Source of the DNA: Candidatus Methylacidiphilales bacterium
GTDB taxonomy: Bacteria; Verrucomicrobiota; Verrucomicrobiia; Methylacidiphilales; JAAUTS01
DNA length: 64,000 nucleotides
NCBI GenBank assembly: GCA_028713655.1
Contig: JAQTNW010000007.1
Coordinates: 18,641-82,640, forward strand
Direction: 5' to 3'
In this document: piece by piece, positions 35,510-43,300 of the stretch
Layout of the letters: every line of letters begins with the position of its first letter
Position numbering within the stretch: the first letter of the stretch is position 1
Notes under the pieces: model-generated
Seen by the model: the letters and a program-made list of their open reading frames with translations, nothing else
The model's database searches: none
What the model was told of the DNA's origin: nothing
Translations under genes and position numbers: made by a program

Positions 35510-35659
35510 CAAACAAATGCTCAAAGAAACCGAAAAATAACCCTTAATCCATAGCATTGCCGTCGATCCTCAAACGCATGCGGTGTGGATTGTCTTTGCG
35601 AAGGACAAAAAAGCCTATGCTCGGACATTTACAGCGAAGTAACTTTCCACACAGATCCA

Positions 35660-36418
35660 TCAGTGACTTCGCTGAGCGGGTCTATGCGAGAAGCCAAAAA
35701 TACAAATCAGGATGAATAAAAAAATAGCCGCCGATGCCGAGTAGCGGCTGAGCTCAAGGCCGCCGGCCTTGAGCGGTTTGTCCAGGAAATCACCAACAAC
35801 GGCGCCAAGGGGTCGCGTCAGTATAAATGCCATCCAGAATAGTGCGGGGCGGGATATTTGTGTTTTATAATAGGCGAGTGCGACGAATGAAAGCAGTGCG
35901 CTGAAGACCACGGCGGCTCCGACATATCCAAGACCGGCAGTGTCTGCGGTCCAATCGCCAAGAGCGGTGCCAAGAGTTTGCGAAAACATGATCGTGGTCC
36001 AATAAAACATTTCAGTCCTTGGGGAACTCACGGTATCAACCGCCACCGAACCTTGACAACGATACCAAACGAACAAAGAGGCCAACAGAAGGGCAAGTAG
36101 GATGCTCGTTCCACCCGCATAACCAATGCCCAAAGAACGGTCAGCGAAGTCGGCCAGTGTTGTTCCCACTGTTGTTGTTGCCACAATGGTGGTCCAATAG
36201 ATGACCGGGTGAAATTTTTTGGCCAGGACTTGTACGATGACCGCCAGGATAAAGGCCATGGCAAAGATCCCGGTTCCAATGAGATAACCCAAATTCATCG
36301 ACATGGATACCGCGTCACCCGCTGTTTCACCCAGTGTCGTCGCGGCGATTTTGATTATCCAAAAGAGAAAAGTAACCTCGGGAACCTTGCTAAGAATATT
36401 TTCAGAGCTGCCATTCAT
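35660..36418 (-). CDS. COG4705-type membrane protein with four internal repeats
   Basis: About 252 residues from 'MNGSSENILSKVPEVTFLFW'; the longer upstream reading is not needed. It contains four repeats of one motif: 'FWIIKIAATTLGETAGDAVS', 'YWTTIVATTTVGTTLADFAD', 'YWTTIMFSQTLGTALGDWTA' and 'FWMAFILTRPLGAVVGDFLD', each followed by a second hydrophobic helix, giving eight membrane helices. Aspartates inside the helices and the repeat design suggest a channel or transporter fold. The family (uncharacterised membrane-anchored protein, COG4705) has no proven function. Confidence 0.8.
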   Translation of the reverse strand: MNGSSENILSKVPEVTFLFWIIKIAATTLGETAGDAVSMSMNLGYLIGTGIFAMAFILAVIVQVLAKKFHPVIYWTTIVATTTVGTTLADFADRSLGIGYAGGTSILLALLLASLFVWYRCQGSVAVDTVSSPRTEMFYWTTIMFSQTLGTALGDWTADTAGLGYVGAAVVFSALLSFVALAYYKTQISRPALFWMAFILTRPLGAVVGDFLDKPLKAGGLELSRYSASAAIFLFILICIFGFSHRPAQRSH

Positions 36419-36634
36419 GTTATTTGGAGTTTCCAATCTGTAATATGCCGATGGTGATTCTGGGCATTCTATTGAGAAAATCGAAAAAAGGAAATGAGCA
36501 ATGACCGCATGACACATTCAGTGGACGGTGACGAATTCGAGGATGTTTGTCTCAGGTGGAAAACTTAAATAGTTAGCACAAGCGAATGCAACACTGTATA
36601 TTGCTGCTTCGAGTTTTCAGGGGCTGGAGACGAT

Positions 36635-37861
36635 TCAAGTCTGCGGCTGCGGTGTCAGCACCTTGGCTTTGACGCCGGTCAACTCCACCGCCTGCCAGAT
36701 TTGATCGATGCCGGGTTGCAGCGCCTTCTTTTGTTCTTCCGTCGTTGCGTGGGTCTGTTTGTAAACGGTTTTGGCCAGATCCTCTTTTGTCGTCGCGGCG
36801 CCGTCCTTGGCCGGGTTGGCCGCCCAAACTGTTTGTTGCACGATCGTATCGAGTTCCTTTTGGGGATTACCCGAGAAGGGCGTGTGGAATTTGCCGTCCT
36901 TCTGCTCTTCCTTCGCCACCCGGATCACATCCTCCGTGCATTGCAGTTGGGGTTCGTATTTCTTGAATTCAGGCGTCGTCGGATCCGCAATGGCCAGCCC
37001 CGTGCTGTTCCCCTTTTCGACAGGCGGACGATGCGCCTCGGTGCAGACACCGTTGAGCGGAACGATCTTGTCTCCTTTCGGCGGAACGGAAGCGGTTTCG
37101 TCCTGGGGTATGGCATAGGATTGCGATTTCCCATCCTGCGCCACGAGTACCGTTGCCGGGATGGTGACTGAAATCTCGTTGGGCGTGTTATTGTGAATAT
37201 CCACATTTGCCACTACCCCGATGGTTTCGCCCGTGGAAACGAGCTTCGTGGTGATCTCGCCTTTTCGGACAGCCATGGCGTAGGTCTCCGATGAGGATGT
37301 CTTTGATGAAGATGTTTTATCAGGCAGCTTCGGCAAAAGCCCTTCGATGTCATACTCATTCCCAATCAACCCACTGAAGGGATCGGCTATCCAAGGCCCG
37401 AATTCCCCCGATTTTGCGTCCCGCTTGGCGTGGGACACCTTTGTGACCTTATGTTCCTTATCAACCTTGATTTCGATGCCCCATATTGGTGTGCCATCAT
37501 TTCGGTAAAACATCTGCGTGTACGTGAAACTCCCGTCGATATTATAGGTAATGACTTTGTTGGCAGCCACTGTGCCATTGGGCCATACCAGACCTATCCC
37601 CGTATCGCTGATCAATACTCCGGAGTTGCTGCGCTGGATTCGGACCGGGCGGCCTTTTTCATCCTTCCATGTTTTGATCTCTATATCTTTATTTTTATCA
37701 TCATGAGTCACGGTCGGTTCGCCCACAGCCGGCCCTGTCTTATCAGCCTTTGCGATAATATCATCAACTTCGCCGGGAATATCCCCTGCCCAGGCAGAGG
37801 CTCCAAACCAGGTAAAAACGGCAACCGCAAGAAACGCGGCAAAATAAACAGGCTTGATCAT
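36635..37861 (-). CDS. exported protein with TED-like C-terminal domain, paralogue A
   Basis: A 408-residue exported protein (signal peptide 'MIKPVYFAAFLAVAVFTWFG', cleavage near 'SAWAGD'). Residues about 25-170 are unique and contain short repeated-strand segments ('GRPVRIQRSNSGVLISDTG', 'TYNIDGSFTYTQMFYRNDG', 'GTPIWGIEIKVDKEHKV') like a MORN- or YD-style beta structure. Residues 192-408 are about 92% identical (17 differences in 217 by my count) to the upstream neighbour: an Ig-like part ('GETIGVVANVDIHNNTPNEI'), then 'PLNGVCTEAHRPPVEKGN', 'YEPQLQCTEDVIRVAKEEQK' and 'ELDTIVQQTVWAANPAKDGA'. The Cys (273) and Gln (342/343) arrangement resembles bacterial thioester domains. Last gene of the envelope operon. 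Confidence 0.7.
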   Translation of the reverse strand: MIKPVYFAAFLAVAVFTWFGASAWAGDIPGEVDDIIAKADKTGPAVGEPTVTHDDKNKDIEIKTWKDEKGRPVRIQRSNSGVLISDTGIGLVWPNGTVAANKVITYNIDGSFTYTQMFYRNDGTPIWGIEIKVDKEHKVTKVSHAKRDAKSGEFGPWIADPFSGLIGNEYDIEGLLPKLPDKTSSSKTSSSETYAMAVRKGEITTKLVSTGETIGVVANVDIHNNTPNEISVTIPATVLVAQDGKSQSYAIPQDETASVPPKGDKIVPLNGVCTEAHRPPVEKGNSTGLAIADPTTPEFKKYEPQLQCTEDVIRVAKEEQKDGKFHTPFSGNPQKELDTIVQQTVWAANPAKDGAATTKEDLAKTVYKQTHATTEEQKKALQPGIDQIWQAVELTGVKAKVLTPQPQT

Positions 37862-37892
37862 AACATTTTCCCTTATTCTTTGTTCCCAGCGT

Positions 37893-39113
37893 TCAGGTCT
37901 GCGGCTGCGGCGTCAGCACCTTGGCTTTGACCCCGGTGAGCTCCACCGCCTGCCAGATTTGATCGATGCCGGGCTGCAGCGCTTTCTTTTGTTCTTCCGT
38001 TGTTGCGTGAGTCTCCTTGTAAACGGTTTTGGCCAGATCCTCTTTTGTCGTCGCCGCGCCATCCTTGGCCGGGTTGGCCGCCCAAACTGTTTGTTGCACG
38101 ATTGAATCGAGTTCCTTTTGCGGATTGCCCGAGAATGGCGTGTGGAATTTGCCTTCTTTCTGTTCTTCCTTCGCCACCCGGATCACGTCCTCGGTGCATT
38201 GCAATTGCGGTTCGTATTTCTTGAATTCAGGTGTGCCAGGGTCCGCAATGGCCAGCCCCGTGCTGTTCCCCTTCTCAACGGGCGGACGATGCGCCTCGGT
38301 GCAAACACCGTTGAGCGGAACGATCCTGTCCGATTTCGGCGGAACGGAAGCGGTTTCCTCCTGGGGTATGGCGTAGGATTGCGATTTGCCATCCTGCGCG
38401 ACAAGCACCGTTGCCGGGACAGTGACGGAAACCTCATGGGATGTGTTATTGTAAAGATCCAGATTTGCCACAATTCCAATGGTCTCACCCGTGGAAACGA
38501 GCTTCGAGGTGATCTCACCTTTTCGGACAGCCACAGCGTATGTCTCTGTATCCTTGGAGGTTTCGGCCATGGCAATGGTGCTGTTCACGTCCTTGAGTGC
38601 TTGCACAGCCTTGCGAAGTACCGCGTTATACGGCTGGAGCGCATCTGCCGACATTCCCATGCCGTTCTGCCTGTTATTTTGGATGAACTTCTGAAGTTTG
38701 GCTATTGCCGCCTTGAGCTTTTTGCGTGTGGCCCGGCGTTCCTTCAACGCCTTGCGATATTTATCCACCGCTCCGGGATTAGCCGAACCATCCTTCGCCG
38801 TATCCGCGTTTCCCTGCGCCTTGTCCACCTCATCCTGGGCGTCTTTCGTCTGTTTTTCAGTGGGCTTGTCAGGAAGATCATCCTGCTTCTTCAATGCTTC
38901 ATCCAGTTTGTCTTCCGTGCCTTTCGCGGTCGCATTGACATCCTTGGCGGCCGCAGTCGCCGCGGTCTCGGCGGCATTGGCATCGGTGGTGGCAGTGGTT
39001 GCTTCGCTCGACGCGCTGTCGATGGTATCGCCTCCAAACGCCGGTTGGGCGCTCCATGACAACAGACAAGCCAGCATCAGACAAAACGGGGTAAACAAGC
39101 GCGATATTTTCAT
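37893..39113 (-). CDS. exported protein with TED-like C-terminal domain, paralogue B
   Basis: A 406-residue exported protein from 'MKISRLFTPFCLMLACLLSW', cleavage near 'QPAFGGD'; the longer reading upstream runs into the OmpA gene's end. The unique N-terminal half (about 25-185) is alanine-rich and helical, likely coiled coil ('ATTATTDANAAETAATAAAK', 'KALKERRATRKKLKAAIAKL'). The C-terminal 217 residues are nearly identical to paralogue A, including 'NGVCTEAHRPP' (Cys about 271) and 'IVQQTVWAANP' (Gln about 340). 31 bases separate it from paralogue A. The strong DNA similarity of the shared part points to recent duplication or gene conversion. Confidence 0.7.
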   Translation of the reverse strand: MKISRLFTPFCLMLACLLSWSAQPAFGGDTIDSASSEATTATTDANAAETAATAAAKDVNATAKGTEDKLDEALKKQDDLPDKPTEKQTKDAQDEVDKAQGNADTAKDGSANPGAVDKYRKALKERRATRKKLKAAIAKLQKFIQNNRQNGMGMSADALQPYNAVLRKAVQALKDVNSTIAMAETSKDTETYAVAVRKGEITSKLVSTGETIGIVANLDLYNNTSHEVSVTVPATVLVAQDGKSQSYAIPQEETASVPPKSDRIVPLNGVCTEAHRPPVEKGNSTGLAIADPGTPEFKKYEPQLQCTEDVIRVAKEEQKEGKFHTPFSGNPQKELDSIVQQTVWAANPAKDGAATTKEDLAKTVYKETHATTEEQKKALQPGIDQIWQAVELTGVKAKVLTPQPQT

Positions 39114-39147
39114 GAGTTTTCCTTTTTCAGGGAATTTCGCCCCGGGA

Positions 39148-40104
39148 TTATAGTTTAACAAGCTCGACGCGCCGGTTTTTGGCGCGGCCTTCGTCCGTAT
39201 CATTGGATGCAATCGGTTGAGTGGACCCGGCGCCAATGGGCATCAGGCGTTCCGTCACAATGTTGTAGGTGGCCACCAGGGCATTGACAACCGCTTGGGC
39301 GCGTTTTAGTGACAATTCATTGTTGTACTTGGCCGTGCCCACGTTATCGGTATGCCCCACGACCTTTAACTTGAGGGAGGCATCGCCTGCCAGCAATTTG
39401 CCAACTTCATCCAGCGTCGGTTTGCTTTCGGGTTTGATGTCGGACTTGTTGAAGTCGAAATAAATGCCGTAAAGATTCACCGATCCGTTGGCGGCGATCT
39501 GACTGGCCATATCCGATGCCGTGCCATCCACCATCTTGTTCGTAACCCCCTTGACTTGCAGGCTATCCACAATAATACCCACTTCGCCCGGCGACACGCC
39601 GCCGCGGGACTGGGTCATTTCCACAACGGCAACGCGCAGATGGATGTCGCCCGCCGGACCATGCTTGATCGCACTGATGTCATAGGCGTTCTGGAAGGCG
39701 CCGCCCCAAAAATCCGCGACAAAGCCGCCCTGCTGGACTTCGCCCTGGACAAAGTCGTTGCCGCACTTCAAATCCTGTACGGAGCCTGAGTGGAGTATGT
39801 CAAAGCCCTTGCTCTTGAGTTCCCCCTCATAATTGCGAAAAACCTCAAGGGAGGAGGTCTTGTTTGGGGCCACGCGATAGATAATGCGGATGATCTGCCC
39901 TTCCAATACCACGGGCTTGGTCAGGTCCTTTTCAAAGAATGTGAGCGTATCGTAATTGCGCGCCTTGTAGGCGACGATCTCCGCTCCGTTGAAGCGCTTG
40001 ACATACGGGTTGTCCTTGCTGTCGGGAATGTCGGCGGCTTGAAGGCGGCTGGTGAACCCGAACAGGGCAAGAACTAACAAGTGACTTACAGTTTTTAATT
40101 TCAT
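39148..40104 (-). CDS. OmpA-domain outer-membrane protein with DUF4892-like N-terminus
   Basis: A 318-residue exported protein ('MKLKTVSHLLVLALFGFTSR', cleavage near 'LQAADIP'). The N-terminal domain (about 25-190) has 'NPYVKRFNGAEIVAYKARNY' and 'LEVFRNYEGELKSKGFDILH', the pattern of DUF4892-type periplasmic domains that precede OmpA. The C-terminal OmpA-like domain (about 205-318) binds peptidoglycan: 'IYFDFNKSDIKPESKPTLDE', 'LKVVGHTDNVGTAKYNNELS' and 'DEGRAKNRRVELVKL'. It would tether the operon's products to the cell wall. Third gene in the operon. Confidence 0.88.
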   Translation of the reverse strand: MKLKTVSHLLVLALFGFTSRLQAADIPDSKDNPYVKRFNGAEIVAYKARNYDTLTFFEKDLTKPVVLEGQIIRIIYRVAPNKTSSLEVFRNYEGELKSKGFDILHSGSVQDLKCGNDFVQGEVQQGGFVADFWGGAFQNAYDISAIKHGPAGDIHLRVAVVEMTQSRGGVSPGEVGIIVDSLQVKGVTNKMVDGTASDMASQIAANGSVNLYGIYFDFNKSDIKPESKPTLDEVGKLLAGDASLKLKVVGHTDNVGTAKYNNELSLKRAQAVVNALVATYNIVTERLMPIGAGSTQPIASNDTDEGRAKNRRVELVKL

Positions 40105-40155
40105 GGATAAACTCCCGGGGATTGATATTGCGTTTAATGTTAGGCGCTCAGATTG

Positions 40156-41847
40156 TTATTTGGCATATCCGCCCGGATCGCTCCCGGCCTTCTCCGGCCC
40201 GGAAAGAGCCAGAGGGCCGTGTTCTTGTTGCAATTCATTGAGCACTTCACGGGTCGGATAGGGGCCAACTTGCTTCTCATACTGCTTCCGCAGTGCCTCG
40301 AAGTTGCCGGAAGCCTTCGCTGTCGCATCACGAGCCGCGCTCGAAGCGTCAAATGCCGCTTTTTCATCGGCTTTGGCCTGGGCAAGTTCCGGGGATTTTG
40401 AGTTCAGGTCCTTTTGTTTCTGCAATTCGTCGCGCGCCTTTTCAACACCGCTCCAGGAAACATCCACGCTGGATTGCGTGCCAACACTCTTGTGATGATA
40501 ATCAACGCAGGCCTGGCACCACTTGCTCTTTTCACTTTCAAGTTTGCTTGCCGCCCCGTCCTGCGCCGTTTCCAATCGCCGGGCCCGCAAGTCGGCCTCG
40601 CTCGACTCGTGACATGCCTTGAAATAAGCCTGCTCCTTGAGATAGGCATCTTCCTGGGCGGCGTGGACTTTGTTGTACAGCCCGGCGCTGTCGTTATCCA
40701 GTTGGCGTTTGGCATAGACCGCGCCGGGGCCGAAGGGGATCAGATAAAATTCCGGCGAATAATGGGGCGGCGCCAGGTAGTCTTTGGCGCGGGCGTTGGG
40801 GTCCCGCGTTTCTTGGGCCAGAATATCGTAAAGCTGGGCGGCAATCCCCTGCAACTGAACCAGCAGGATCTCGTTGGCGTTGATCACCTGCAGCAACTTG
40901 TTCATATTGCCCGCAAGTGTGCGATAGTCCTTCTTATCCTTGTCATTCGGAATGAAGTCGAGGATCACGGAAAGCTCATACGCGTCGTCGTATTCTTCAT
41001 CCAACGACATCTCGAGTACGAAAATGTGAACCATCAACGTATTGAAGGCATCCATATCGGCCTCGATATCCCTGCGGCTCTTGACACCGCCAGGCTTTGT
41101 TGCGAGATCGACCAAAGACCATTTTTCCGCCGGCGGCGCAACCGCCTGATTCGAAGGGGGCTGTTCCGCGGGAATATCGGGCACCGACGGCGGCACATAA
41201 TCCGGGCTTGTCGGCATCGCAGGGAAAGGCGGCCCCACCTTGTAATCACTGCAATGAGCGTTGTAGGTTTTAAGATTATCCTCGTAGGTGCTGCGGTCAC
41301 GGTTGTAGTTCTCAACGCAGACCTTGAGATAATTTCGCGCCGCTTCCGATTGTTCTTGCGATTTGTTATAAACTTCGGTGGCCTTGTTGTAGGCGTCATG
41401 GGCCTGCTGAAGGCCCGGATCACCGTCCCTGTCGGCTTGGGCCATCATTTCAGCCCGGAGCAGATTATTGTAAGCCTCAACCTTGGCCTGACGGGCGTCC
41501 TGCTCGGCTTGGGTTGCATCGTTGCAATCCTTGACAGCGTCGGCGACCCGGGCTGCTGATGGTGATAGCCGGGCCAAAACGGCAATCAACGCCTTATAAC
41601 GTTCCGGGCAATCCCTGTCGTTATGAACCGTGGCGGTGGGAGTGGCGGTCTGCTCTTTCTTTTTCTTTTTGCGGTCGCCCTGTGAGAAGGCATTGACCAT
41701 CGAGGTAATATCAAGCGAAAATACCGAACCGCCGCGATGCTGAGACTGCTCTTCTTCCTCCGCCCACAGACCGGATCCGCAGGCAAACAGGGCCAGCGCA
41801 AGGAAAGTCGCCATGCTGCGGTTCAAGTTGAAGGAATGCATGTTCAT
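40156..41847 (-). CDS. long exported coiled-coil protein of unknown function
   Basis: A 563-residue protein with a signal peptide ('MATFLALALFACGSGLWAEE', which also has an A-C lipobox-like site). After a low-complexity segment with a run of lysines ('GDRKKKKKEQ') it is almost entirely helical: 'AEQDARQAKVEAYNNLLRAE', 'AARNYLKVCVENYNRDRSTY' and 'EKARDELQKQKDLNSKSPEL'. A central region (about 255-395) contains 'DAFNTLMVHIFVLEMSLDEE' and 'FYLIPFGPGAVYAKRQLDN'. Cysteine pairs ('SKWCQACVDYHHKS') occur in the helical part. I know no family. It is probably a periplasmic spacer or scaffold in the envelope operon. Confidence 0.7.
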   Translation of the reverse strand: MNMHSFNLNRSMATFLALALFACGSGLWAEEEEQSQHRGGSVFSLDITSMVNAFSQGDRKKKKKEQTATPTATVHNDRDCPERYKALIAVLARLSPSAARVADAVKDCNDATQAEQDARQAKVEAYNNLLRAEMMAQADRDGDPGLQQAHDAYNKATEVYNKSQEQSEAARNYLKVCVENYNRDRSTYEDNLKTYNAHCSDYKVGPPFPAMPTSPDYVPPSVPDIPAEQPPSNQAVAPPAEKWSLVDLATKPGGVKSRRDIEADMDAFNTLMVHIFVLEMSLDEEYDDAYELSVILDFIPNDKDKKDYRTLAGNMNKLLQVINANEILLVQLQGIAAQLYDILAQETRDPNARAKDYLAPPHYSPEFYLIPFGPGAVYAKRQLDNDSAGLYNKVHAAQEDAYLKEQAYFKACHESSEADLRARRLETAQDGAASKLESEKSKWCQACVDYHHKSVGTQSSVDVSWSGVEKARDELQKQKDLNSKSPELAQAKADEKAAFDASSAARDATAKASGNFEALRKQYEKQVGPYPTREVLNELQQEHGPLALSGPEKAGSDPGGYAK

Positions 41848-41871
41848 TCAATACGTATCCGAGGCTGGGTG

Positions 41872-42186
41872 TTATTTGATTTGGCCGGAGCTTGAGACGA
41901 CCCGTTCGTTCACCAACATGATTTTCACATCGGAGGAGTTGGCATGATAGGTAAAAGTCGTACCCGTAAAGCCGAGGGCCTTCTCAATATGTATATCATC
42001 CGGCTTGCCGAGAAGATTTTTCACCTCTTCGGAAGTCATCCCGGTCTGGATTTTGGCCAGGTGTTCGGCTGTGAGTTTGGGACCGCAAGAAACGAGCAGG
42101 AGGATCGACCCCGCGATGGCAGCGAAGCCGAAGACCTGAAAACCAGTCCTGAATAATCCCATTAATCTTATGGGCCTATCACGCAT
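41872..42186 (-). CDS. BamE/SmpA-like lipoprotein
   Basis: A 104-residue protein. 'GFQVFGFAAIAGSILLLVSCG' ends in a lipobox with lipidation cysteine, after an N-terminus that may start at 'MRDRPIRLMG' or at 'MGLFRTG'. The mature part, 'LTAEHLAKIQTGMTSEEVKN' followed by 'LLGKPDDIHIEK', is the alpha-turn of the SmpA/OmlA (BamE) fold, with 'TFTYHANSSDVKIMLVNERV' as its strands. The fold is shared by BamE and by many small outer-membrane lipoproteins. First gene of the five-gene envelope operon. Confidence 0.8.
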   Translation of the reverse strand: MRDRPIRLMGLFRTGFQVFGFAAIAGSILLLVSCGPKLTAEHLAKIQTGMTSEEVKNLLGKPDDIHIEKALGFTGTTFTYHANSSDVKIMLVNERVVSSSGQIK

Positions 42187-42272
42187 GCTTATGATTTAAA
42201 CGCCTTCCCAAAATTGGCAAGATTTAATCGACTCAAATTAAAAGGCGACTACGGATTCGGAACATTATAAAA

Positions 42273-43223
42273 TCAACGTGGGGCAGGCCGATTTTCCTGG
42301 AGGAGACTCAGGTTGGCGGCAGCTGCCTGGCACAGTCCGATAAAAGTTTCCTCGGCCAGGCGCAGCGGGCGGTTTTGCAGGGTCAACACAGCCCATTTTC
42401 GTTTCAGTTTCGGCCGAATCGAAATGGCAACCAGGGAACCCGACTCCAACTCCGCCCGGGTCACCCAGGGTGCCATCACACCAACGCCCAAGCCCAGTTT
42501 GACCAATTCCTTGATCGCCTCAAAACTGCCCATCTCGATAAACGATCCCAGCCGGACGCCCTGGTTTAACAGATGGTTTTCAAACAATTCAAACGTGATG
42601 CTGCGGCGGCTGTAGAGAATAAACGTGGTCCTGGCCAGGTCCTCGCGCTTCATTTTCCCGCTTTGTGTCCAGGGATGGCGGGGGCTCACGATGTAATGCA
42701 GTTCGTCCTCAAACAGCTTTCGGGTTTCAAAATGCCCCGGCTCCTGCGGCATCAGGCAAACAGCCAGGTCTATCCGGTGATGTTCCAACTCCTCCACCAG
42801 ATCGCGGGTGTCACCGGGTTGGATGGATATTTCATAGCGCGGGAAGCAATCCTTGAATTCGCGCAGCACCGGAGGAAGGATGAATTGGGAACTCGCAACG
42901 CTGCATCCGATCTGCAGCCGTCCGCGGTTTTCCATGCCCGTGCTTTGCAAATCCCGGACCGCCTGATCCATGGCGTTAAGAATTCCCTCGGCATCCCTCA
43001 AAAACGCTTTTCCTCGTTCGGTGAGCAGCACCTTTTTTCCCACCTTGTATAAAAGAGCGCACTCCAATTGATCCTGAAGATGCCGCATGGCGTGGCTGAT
43101 TGCCGACTGGGTCAGGTGCAGTTCAGCCGCTGCGTGCGTGTAATTTTCGTGCCGCGCCAGAACGACAAACGCCCGCAACTGCCGTGAATCCAAGAGACTT
43201 TGCATACTATGAATTATATTCAT
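42273..43223 (-). CDS. LysR-family regulator next to the nitrate genes
   Basis: A 316-residue LTTR. The helix-turn-helix ('LDSRQLRAFVVLARHENYTH' then 'AAAELHLTQSAISHAMRHLQ') occupies residues 10-70, and the effector domain with 'RLQIGCSVASSQFILPPVLR' and 'LGLGVGVMAPWVTRAELESG' fills the rest. It is divergent from the nitrate assimilation cluster, 77 bases from the first gene, so it most likely regulates it (compare NtcB/CbbR-type regulators of nitrogen and carbon genes). The ATG at 43223 has an AAGGA site four bases upstream; a second ATG at 43205 is possible. Confidence 0.9.
   Translation of the reverse strand: MNIIHSMQSLLDSRQLRAFVVLARHENYTHAAAELHLTQSAISHAMRHLQDQLECALLYKVGKKVLLTERGKAFLRDAEGILNAMDQAVRDLQSTGMENRGRLQIGCSVASSQFILPPVLREFKDCFPRYEISIQPGDTRDLVEELEHHRIDLAVCLMPQEPGHFETRKLFEDELHYIVSPRHPWTQSGKMKREDLARTTFILYSRRSITFELFENHLLNQGVRLGSFIEMGSFEAIKELVKLGLGVGVMAPWVTRAELESGSLVAISIRPKLKRKWAVLTLQNRPLRLAEETFIGLCQAAAANLSLLQENRPAPR
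43209..43223. promoter_or_regulatory. LysR-type operator (T-N11-A palindrome)
   Basis: ATGAATTATATTCAT is a perfect 6-3-6 inverted repeat with the T-N11-A form of LysR binding sites. It overlaps the start codon of the regulator gene, in the 78-base divergent region, fitting autorepression together with activation of the nitrate operon. Confidence 0.6.
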
Positions 43224-43300
43224 GATATCCTTAAAAACAATTCAATTTATAAATCATCCCGATCCGGCGTTTTGGCATCCGCCCTGCGTGTTGTTGCAGC

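Noticed and set aside
35560..35645. Small protein 'AVDPQTHAVWIVFAKDKKAY'
   Set aside because: The frame has no start codon and is bounded by a stop upstream; at most a remnant.
38118..39059. 313-codon open frame on the plus strand over paralogue B
   Set aside because: Shadow of the exported protein; no signal peptide or known domain.
40414..41559. 381-codon plus-strand frame across the coiled-coil gene
   Set aside because: Shadow frame; the minus-strand gene has a signal peptide and operon spacing.
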